Positions 57,882 to 64,000 of a stretch of 64,000 nt of DNA are shown here, piece by piece. Source of the DNA: Nocardioides caldifontis (GTDB lineage: Bacteria > Actinomycetota > Actinomycetes > Propionibacteriales > Nocardioidaceae); the NCBI RefSeq assembly GCF_008087345.1, contig NZ_VHIB01000001.1:310001-374000 (forward strand). Reading direction: 5' to 3'. Made by a program: the position numbers and the translations under genes. The notes beneath the pieces were generated by a model. That model searched no databases. It was not told the origin of the DNA and was given only the letters and a program-made list of their open reading frames with translations. The number at the start of each line of letters is the position of its first letter. The stretch's first letter is position 1.

Positions 57882-59576
57882 CTAAGCGGTGGGGCGTCCC
57901 GCGCCCGTCCCGCTCCGCTTCCGCAGCCGTGCGGTGAGCAGCCCGACGACCTCCTGGACCTCCTCGATCCGCATCGCCCGGGCCAGCAGCAGGAAGACCG
58001 CGAGGTCGACCACGCCGGTGGTGCCGAGGAGCACGACCGCCTGCACCTTCCCGTCGCCGGTGGTCCACACCGAGTCGAGCAGTGCGCGCCACCCCCAGGC
58101 GACCGCGCCGGCGATCCCGGCGGCGAGCAGGAGCCGCACGAGGAACCGGACCAGGACCGGGGTGTCGAGCCCGCCGAGCACCCGTCGCAGCACCAGGAAG
58201 GAGAGCACCGCGCCGACGGCGTACGCCCCGCCGTAGGCGGCCACGAGCCCCGGTGCGGTGTCCTCGGGCTCGACCCGGCTGGTCACGGTCACGGCGAGCG
58301 CGATGTTGACGGCGGCGATGACGCACTGGACCCAGAAGACCGTGCGGGTCTGCTCGAGGGCGTAGAAGCCGCGGAGCACCAGGTAGTGGACGGTGAAGAA
58401 GACCAGCCCGGGCGCGAACAGGGCCAACGAGGTGGAGAAGTCGGAGTAGGTCTCGGCCGCGGCGGCGTACCCCCAGAGCAGGTTCGCCAGCGGCAGCGCG
58501 ATCGAGGGCAGCAGGAGCGCGAACGGCACGATCAGAGCGAGCGCGGTGCGGGTCGTGGAGGAGACCTGCCGGGCCACCGCGGGGAGGTCCCCTTCGGCGG
58601 CGGCGCGGGAGAGCCGCGGCAGCGTGGCGGTGGCCAGCGACACGGTCGCGATCGAGTGCGGCACCATCACCAGCAGGAACGCGCCGGAGTACACCGTGTA
58701 GCCGGTTCCGCCGCTCCCGGACGCGGCGTCCGCGGTGCCGCTGGAGGCGAGGCGGACCACGACCGTGTAGGCGATCTGGTTGACGACGACGAAGCCGACC
58801 GTCCACGCCCCGAGCCGGAGCGTGTGGCCGAGCCCGCTGCCGCGCAGGTCGAACCGCGGGCGGAACCGCACGCCCGCTGCGCGCAGGTAGGGGAGGAGCA
58901 CGAGCAGCTGGGCGGCGATGCCGATGGTCGACCCCAGCCCCAGCAGCCACTCCTGGCCGGAGGTGAAGCCGCCCCGCAGCTCGTCCCCGGATGCTGCCCC
59001 GTAGATGACCAGGTAGAGCAGCAGGACCGCGATCGAGATGACGTTGTTGGCGATCGGCGCCCACATCATCGGCCCGAACCGGTCGCGCGCGTTGAGCACC
59101 TGGCCGAGCAGCACGAACATCCCGTAGAAGAAGACCTGCGGGAGGCAGAGCCGCGCGAAGTCGATGACCGACTCGCGTTGGTCGGCCAGGGCGTCGGTGA
59201 AGAACTCGCCGTCGAGGTAGAGCCGCATCAGCAGCGGCGCGAAGACCACCAGGAGCGCGGTCACGCCCGCCAGGAACAGTGCCGCGACCGTGATGATCCG
59301 GTTGGTGTACCCCTCGCCGCCGTCGGGGTCCTGCTCCATCGCCCGCACCAGCTGAGGGACGAGCACCGCGTTGAAGACACCGCCCGCCAGCAGGATGTAG
59401 AGCATGTTCGGGACGGTGTTGGCGATCGTGAAGACGTCGGCGTGCAGCTGCGTCCCGAGCGCCGCGGCGAGCAGCATCGACCGCACGAAGCCGCTCAGCC
59501 GCGAGACGACGGTGCCGGCGGCCATCACCGCGCTCGAGGCGAGCACCGACGGGCCGGTCCTGCGGGGTCCGGTCAC
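57882..59576 (-). CDS. murJ: lipid II flippase MurJ (MviN)
   Basis: A 564-residue membrane protein of the MATE-like MurJ family, from GTG 59576. About fourteen helices are visible. Characteristic parts are GTVVSRLSGFVRSMLLAAAL, NMLYILLAGGVFNAVLVPQL, and the LCLPQVFFYGMFVLLGQVLN segment. It flips lipid II across the membrane for RodA/PbpA. The stop lies 50 bases before the pseudokinase start. The start overlaps the DUF6049 stop (GTGA). Confidence 0.95.
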   Translation of the reverse strand: MTGPRRTGPSVLASSAVMAAGTVVSRLSGFVRSMLLAAALGTQLHADVFTIANTVPNMLYILLAGGVFNAVLVPQLVRAMEQDPDGGEGYTNRIITVAALFLAGVTALLVVFAPLLMRLYLDGEFFTDALADQRESVIDFARLCLPQVFFYGMFVLLGQVLNARDRFGPMMWAPIANNVISIAVLLLYLVIYGAASGDELRGGFTSGQEWLLGLGSTIGIAAQLLVLLPYLRAAGVRFRPRFDLRGSGLGHTLRLGAWTVGFVVVNQIAYTVVVRLASSGTADAASGSGGTGYTVYSGAFLLVMVPHSIATVSLATATLPRLSRAAAEGDLPAVARQVSSTTRTALALIVPFALLLPSIALPLANLLWGYAAAAETYSDFSTSLALFAPGLVFFTVHYLVLRGFYALEQTRTVFWVQCVIAAVNIALAVTVTSRVEPEDTAPGLVAAYGGAYAVGAVLSFLVLRRVLGGLDTPVLVRFLVRLLLAAGIAGAVAWGWRALLDSVWTTGDGKVQAVVLLGTTGVVDLAVFLLLARAMRIEEVQEVVGLLTARLRKRSGTGAGRPTA

Positions 59577-62071
59577 GAGGCTCCCTGCTTGAGCAGCGGA
59601 CCGTGGGTGCGCCGGCGGCGCGCCACCCGGCGCACCAGGCGGACCACGATCGCGACGAAGAGCAGCCCGCCGCCGACCGCCATCACGATCCACAGGATGA
59701 AGCCGACGTTGCTGCTCCGGACGTCGATGGTGGTCACCGAGCCGACCCGGGTCCCGCTCTCGGAGACCGGCTGGAGCACCACCTGGTGCACACCGATGTC
59801 GGTGGCCCGGGCGTCGATCTGCACCGCGGCCCGCCCCTGCGGCCCGAGCTGCACGGGCTCCGGCGTGGAGAGCTCGAGCTGCGCGCCGGCCACCGACGGC
59901 AGCAGCCCCACGGTCACCGGCTGGTCGAGCCCGTTCACGATCGTGACCTGGAAGGTCCCCGACTCGCTCGACATCGTCACGAAGTCGGGGCCGCGCACGG
60001 TGATCTGGTCGAGCCAGGAGTCGATGCGCTCCTCGGCGTTGCGCGTCCGACGGACGGCGAGCCCCGGCCGCTCGCGGCTCCACACCGTCGGCGCGAGCAG
60101 CGCCTGGCGGGTCGACGCGGTCAGCAGCTGGTCGTTCTCGGTGAGCAGCTCGTCGAGGAGGGCGCCGGCACGGAGCAGCCCCTCGGCGGCGTCGACCGTC
60201 GCTGACGGCACCTCCTGGCGGAGCTGCTCCGCGGGGTAGTCCACCGCCTCGGTCGGGTCGACCACCGGGCCGGACGCGTCACCGAGCAGCGTGCCCATCC
60301 CGACGGGCTGGAGCCACGGGACGTCGAGCCCGGTGAAGAACTCCGCGCGCTGCCAGTCGGCCCCCGGGTCCCAGACCGGCGGGAGGAGCCGGACCAGGGG
60401 CTCCCGGTCGCGCCCGCCGGCCAGCGCCTCGAGGGCGGCGTCGGCGAGCAGCCGCTGGCGCACCGCGAGCGCGGTGCGCCGCCGACCGGGGGCCGGCCCG
60501 TCGAGGACCTCCTCGGGCCGGGGCGCGACGAGGATCTCGCCGCCGTCGGCGCGCTCGAGGACGGCGTCGTCGGGGCTGCCGGGGTCCCCGACGCTGCCCA
60601 CCGCTTCCCGGGACAAGGCGTCGGGGGCGACCACCACGGGCACCTCGGCGTCCGCCTGGTCGGCGGCGGCCGGGCTGACCAGCCCGTCGAGGGGGACCAG
60701 CGCCCGCCGGACGGTGCCGAACCCGAGCTCGTCGAGGAGCAGGTCGCCCTGGGAGTACGCCGACTCCACGAGGTCGGTCGCCCCGTGCCGGACGACGGAC
60801 GAGACGTCGACGTCGCCGTACGGCAGGGCGAGGACGGTGGACGCGCCGCCGGTCACGGCGTCCACCAGGTCGTCGAGCCAGTCGCTCGCCGCGAGCTCGG
60901 CCTCGGTCGGCTCCGGGACCTCGCCGTCGCCGTCGTCGCCCTCGTTACCGTCGTCGCCCTCGTCACTGCCCTCCTCGCCGGTGTCCCCGTCCGCGCCGCC
61001 CGGCTCCTCGCCGTCCGTGCCGCCCGCGGTGCCGTCGTCGGCGGCGACGTCCGGAGGTGGCTGCGGGTCGAGGTCGAGCGGCGGGTTGCCCCGCGCGGTC
61101 GAGAGCGCGGCGTCGGCCACCGCCGGGTCGACCACCCAGGTGAGCGGGACGGTGCCGGCGCTGGCGCCGAGGTCGAGGAGGCGGCGCAGCCGGCCCTCGG
61201 AGAGCGTGCGCTCCCAGCCGCGGGCCGCGGCGAGAGTGCCGTCCTGCGTGCGGGCGGTCCGCTGCCGGAGCTGCAGGCCGAGCGCGAGCTCCACGGGCGA
61301 GGTGCGGTCGGGTACGAGCGGCAGGAACGTCCGGGCCCGGCCGTCGGCGCCCTCGAGCCGCCCCTCGTCGTTGGTGCCGAGCACGTGGACGCCGAGCCAG
61401 TACACCCCCGGCGCCCCCGAGATCCCGAGCCGGGAGCGTGGCACCGACAGCCGGTAGTCGGCGCTCTCGCCCGGGGCGAGCGCCGGCAGGTCGACGTACG
61501 TCCCGGGCTCGACGACCCGCGTGCCGACCTCCGACCGCGGGTCGCTGACGACCGCCTCACCGAGCTCCTCCGCGGTGGTCAGCGGCTCGGCCGAGGTGAG
61601 CAGGTAGACGGACAGGTCGGTCCACTCGGTGTCGGAGCGGTTGCGGACGGTGCCGCTGACCACGACCGGCCCGCGCCGGGGGACGGTGCTGGGGGAGAGC
61701 CGCTCGATCGTCACCGCGAGCGGGTCCGGCGGGACCTCGACCGTCTCCTCCTCCTCCTCCTCCTCCGGCTCCGCGGTCTCGGTGGGGCTGGGCTCGGTGT
61801 CGGGGGTGACGGTGCCGCCGTCCGGCGTCGCGTCGCCGTCGGGCGTGCGGTCCTCGGGGGTCCGGCTCGGGGTCGGGGTAGGCGTCGGTGTCGGCGAACC
61901 GGTCGGCGAGGGCGTGGGGGTGGCCGAGGGGGTCGGTCCGGGGTCGTCCGGCGGCTCGGGCTGCGGGCCGGCCTCCTCGCCGGCCCAGGCGGCGGGGGCC
62001 GGGAGCGCGAGCAGCAGCGCCGCGAGGGCCACGGGGAGCCGACGGCTGCGGCGGCTCCTCGGGTCGTTCAC
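59573..62071 (-). CDS. DUF6049-type secreted/membrane protein
   Basis: An 832-residue exported protein from GTG 62071 with signal peptide (RRLPVALAALLLALPAPAAW, cleavage near AWAGEE). A Pro/Thr-rich low-complexity stretch (PTPTPTP) and an acidic run precede a large extracellular domain with a second acidic low-complexity insert (about 335-380). One C-terminal membrane helix (FILWIVMAVGGGLLFVAIVV) and a basic tail end it. Such proteins sit before murJ throughout actinobacteria (Rv3909 type) and probably belong to the same envelope system. No catalytic motif is seen. Confidence 0.8.
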   Translation of the reverse strand: MNDPRSRRSRRLPVALAALLLALPAPAAWAGEEAGPQPEPPDDPGPTPSATPTPSPTGSPTPTPTPTPSRTPEDRTPDGDATPDGGTVTPDTEPSPTETAEPEEEEEEETVEVPPDPLAVTIERLSPSTVPRRGPVVVSGTVRNRSDTEWTDLSVYLLTSAEPLTTAEELGEAVVSDPRSEVGTRVVEPGTYVDLPALAPGESADYRLSVPRSRLGISGAPGVYWLGVHVLGTNDEGRLEGADGRARTFLPLVPDRTSPVELALGLQLRQRTARTQDGTLAAARGWERTLSEGRLRRLLDLGASAGTVPLTWVVDPAVADAALSTARGNPPLDLDPQPPPDVAADDGTAGGTDGEEPGGADGDTGEEGSDEGDDGNEGDDGDGEVPEPTEAELAASDWLDDLVDAVTGGASTVLALPYGDVDVSSVVRHGATDLVESAYSQGDLLLDELGFGTVRRALVPLDGLVSPAAADQADAEVPVVVAPDALSREAVGSVGDPGSPDDAVLERADGGEILVAPRPEEVLDGPAPGRRRTALAVRQRLLADAALEALAGGRDREPLVRLLPPVWDPGADWQRAEFFTGLDVPWLQPVGMGTLLGDASGPVVDPTEAVDYPAEQLRQEVPSATVDAAEGLLRAGALLDELLTENDQLLTASTRQALLAPTVWSRERPGLAVRRTRNAEERIDSWLDQITVRGPDFVTMSSESGTFQVTIVNGLDQPVTVGLLPSVAGAQLELSTPEPVQLGPQGRAAVQIDARATDIGVHQVVLQPVSESGTRVGSVTTIDVRSSNVGFILWIVMAVGGGLLFVAIVVRLVRRVARRRRTHGPLLKQGAS

Positions 62072-62169
62072 GGGGTCAGGCTAGCCGTGGCCGGTCGCCC
62101 GTCCGGCCACCCTCGGCGCGGCCGGGCGGGGCCGGAGCGGCGCACGGCCGGACTCTAGAGTGGGTCCTC

Positions 62170-63657
62170 GTGCCCGAACAGCCGACCGACCCCGCCCCTC
62201 CGCAGGGCGCCGACGCGCCCCTCTCGATGGCGGAGGTGCAGGAGCGGGCGACCCGTGAGCTGGCCCGGGTCGGCGAGGTCATCGAGCCGCTGGGGGCCCG
62301 GTTCGCCGAGGCCGGCGAGGAGCTCGCGCTGGTCGGGGGGCCGGTCCGCGACGCGATGCTCGGCCGGCTCGGCAACGACATCGACCTGACCACCTCCGCG
62401 CACCCGGAGAAGACCGAGCGGCTGCTCGCCGGGTGGGCCGACGCGATCTGGGACATGGGCCGGGAGTTCGGCACGATCGGCTGCCGGAAGGGCGGCTGGA
62501 CGATCGAGATCACGACGTACCGCTCCGACACCTACGAGCCGACCTCCCGCAAGCCCGAGGTCGCCTACGGCACCTCGCTCGAGGGCGACCTCGGCCGCCG
62601 CGACTTCACCGTCAACGCGATGGCGGTCGCCGTGCCCGGCACCCGCTTCGTCGATCCGTACGGCGGCATCGTGGACCTCGCCCACCGGGTGCTCCGCACG
62701 CCCGGGCGCCCCGAGGACTCGTTCTCCGACGACCCGCTCCGGATGATGCGGGCCGCCCGGTTCGCCGCCCAGCTCGGCTTCTCCGTCGCCCCCGAGGTCG
62801 TCGAGGCGATGACCGCGATGGCCGACCGGATCTCGATCATCTCCGCCGAACGGGTCCGCGACGAGCTGGTGAAGCTGGTCTGCGCGCCCCACCCGCGCCG
62901 GGGGCTGACGCTGCTCGTCGAGACCGGCATCGCCGAGCGGGTCCTCCCCGAGCTCCCCGCGCTCGCGCTCGAGCGCGACGAGCACCACCGCCACAAGGAC
63001 GTCTACGAGCACACGCTGACCGTGCTCGAGCAGGCGATGGCGATGGAGGACCGGCTCGGCGGCACCCCGGACTTCGTCACCCGGTTCGCCGCGTTGATGC
63101 ACGACGTCGGCAAGCCCCGCACCCGGCGGTTCCTCCCCGACGGCACCGTGACCTTCCACCACCACGACGTGGTCGGCGCCAAGCTCTCCCGCAAGCGGAT
63201 GAAGGCGCTGCGCTTCTCCAACGACACGATCGAGGCGGTGTGCCGGCTCGTCGAGCTGCACCTGCGGTTCCACGGCTACGGCTCCGGGGAGTGGACCGAC
63301 TCCGCGGTCCGCCGCTACGTCCGCGACGCCGGCGAGGAGCTGAGCCGGCTGCACGTCCTCACCCGGGCCGACTGCACGACCCGCAACCGGCGCAAGGCCG
63401 ACCGGCTCCGCCGCACGTACGACGACCTCGAGGCGCGGATCGAGCGGCTGGCCGAGCAGGAGGAGCTCGACGCGATCCGCCCGGACCTCGACGGCAACCA
63501 GATCATGGCGCTGCTCGGGATCGGTCCCGGCCGTCAGGTCGGGGAGGCCTACCGGCACCTGCTCGAGCTGCGGATGGAGCACGGCCCGCTCGGCGAGGAC
63601 CGGGCCGAGGAGGAGCTCCGGGCCTGGTGGGCCGCGCGCTCAGAAACCCAGGGCTGA
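62170..63657 (+). CDS. pcnA: CCA-adding enzyme / poly(A) polymerase family nucleotidyltransferase
   Basis: A 495-residue class II nucleotidyltransferase from GTG 62170. The active site has LVGGPVRDAMLGRLGNDIDL and DLGRRDFTVNAMAVAVPGTR, followed by DDPLRMMRAARFAAQLGFSV, typical of CCA enzymes. A C-terminal HD domain (HHRHKDVYEHTLTVLEQAMA and RFAALMHDVGKPRTR) is present, as in actinobacterial CCA-adding enzymes. As none of the three tRNA genes here encodes CCA, this enzyme would complete them. It is divergent from the DUF6049 gene. Confidence 0.94.
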   Translation: MPEQPTDPAPPQGADAPLSMAEVQERATRELARVGEVIEPLGARFAEAGEELALVGGPVRDAMLGRLGNDIDLTTSAHPEKTERLLAGWADAIWDMGREFGTIGCRKGGWTIEITTYRSDTYEPTSRKPEVAYGTSLEGDLGRRDFTVNAMAVAVPGTRFVDPYGGIVDLAHRVLRTPGRPEDSFSDDPLRMMRAARFAAQLGFSVAPEVVEAMTAMADRISIISAERVRDELVKLVCAPHPRRGLTLLVETGIAERVLPELPALALERDEHHRHKDVYEHTLTVLEQAMAMEDRLGGTPDFVTRFAALMHDVGKPRTRRFLPDGTVTFHHHDVVGAKLSRKRMKALRFSNDTIEAVCRLVELHLRFHGYGSGEWTDSAVRRYVRDAGEELSRLHVLTRADCTTRNRRKADRLRRTYDDLEARIERLAEQEELDAIRPDLDGNQIMALLGIGPGRQVGEAYRHLLELRMEHGPLGEDRAEEELRAWWAARSETQG

Positions 63658-64000
63658 GCGCCGCTCGGTGAACCACGCGACGTAGCGGTCCAGCCCCCAC
63701 TCCTCGGCGAGCCGGAGGGCCGACGCGGCGTGGCGCGCCGCGTCGTCGCGCCGGCCGAGCGTCGCCTCCGCCAGCGCGAGGTAGCCGTCCTGCGGCCCGA
63801 TCACCGTCGAGATCCCGGAGACCACCATCCGGCCCGCGAGCGGCGCGCACTGGCGCAGCGCGTCCTCCGCGAGCTGCTCGTCGCCCAGTGCCGCGGCGGC
63901 CTCGGCGAGGCAGGCGGCGCCGGTCGCCGAGCTCCAGTTCGGCGCGGGGTAGCGCAGCGGCCGCCGGGCGCGGTCGCCGAGCTCGTCGAGCCGGCCCGTG
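63640..64000 (-). CDS. C-terminal end of a TPR-containing protein, probably a transcriptional regulator
   Basis: Only the last 119 residues are in the window; the start lies beyond position 64000. The visible part is a helical repeat region (SATGAACLAEAAAALGDEQL, APLAGRMVVSG, GYLALAEATLGRRDDAARHA, LRLAEEWGLDRYVAWFTERR), as in the C-terminal TPR-like domain of AfsR/LuxR-type large regulators and some adenylate-cyclase-like proteins. The N-terminal effector domain is not visible, so this is tentative. The end overlaps the convergent pcnA end by 18 bases. Confidence 0.6.
   Translation of the reverse strand, partial: TGRLDELGDRARRPLRYPAPNWSSATGAACLAEAAAALGDEQLAEDALRQCAPLAGRMVVSGISTVIGPQDGYLALAEATLGRRDDAARHAASALRLAEEWGLDRYVAWFTERRSALGF

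Overview
The window is a high-GC actinobacterial chromosome segment centred on the replication-origin neighbourhood. The gene order, GTG/TTG starts, parS sites and Ser/Thr-kinase/FHA cluster fit a member of the Propionibacteriales, probably Nocardioides or a close relative. That genus-level guess is inference from synteny and protein flavour.

Left part (1-8033, minus strand): a glycine-use operon read leftwards from a TTGACG/TACCGT promoter through a tandem glycine riboswitch, in the order gcvP, gcvT, gcvH, glyA, a decayed lipA and sdaA (cut by the window edge). The glycine cleavage system plus GlyA turns two glycines into serine, and SdaA turns serine into pyruvate. The built-in lipoyl synthase has been broken by deletions and two frame changes. 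A 1-kb stretch (8034-9033) holds scrambled remnants of an IS256-type transposase, followed by tRNA-Leu(CAG).

9329-20127: the growth and division signalling cluster fhaA-fhaB-pstP-rodA-pbpA-pknB (plus strand, several GTGA overlaps), then a DUF881 protein, an internally duplicated crgA, a compact cluster of DnaA-box-like sequences, 33-bp repeats, a rhomboid protease and the cyclophilin ppiA. 20371-26241 is more accessory: an 11-residue-repeat membrane protein, DUF3817, SURF1, a TetR regulator, a PP-loop ATPase-like protein, a secreted collagen-like protein, tRNA-Ala, a DLW-39-type micro-protein and tRNA-Ile.

26327-38582 (minus strand): DUF3566-gyrA-gyrB-DUF721-recF-gnd-dnaN-dnaA. From 39202 the plus strand carries rpmH-rnpA-yidD-yidC-jag-rsmG-parA-parB. 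Candidate oriC DNA lies on both sides of dnaA. Seven parS or near-parS sites were found: four inside the long 5' part of parA, one at the start of rsmG, one in recF and one in sigM. Six of the seven are read as V-S/P-R-E-T in the host gene.

45444-64000: DUF445 and DUF4393 proteins, a PlsC-type acyltransferase, a D-Ala-D-Ala-ligase-like ATP-grasp enzyme, a PLP aminotransferase, a GNAT protein, a zinc-ligand-less CwlM, thioredoxin and its reductase, sigM with its anti-sigma factor, a pseudokinase, MurJ, a DUF6049 protein, a CCA-adding/poly(A) polymerase family enzyme, and the end of a TPR-type regulator. PknB, PstP, FhaA, CwlM, the pseudokinase and MurJ together form the phospho-regulated peptidoglycan-precursor control circuit known from mycobacteria. 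Here the pseudokinase and MurJ are separate genes, whereas mycobacteria fuse them.
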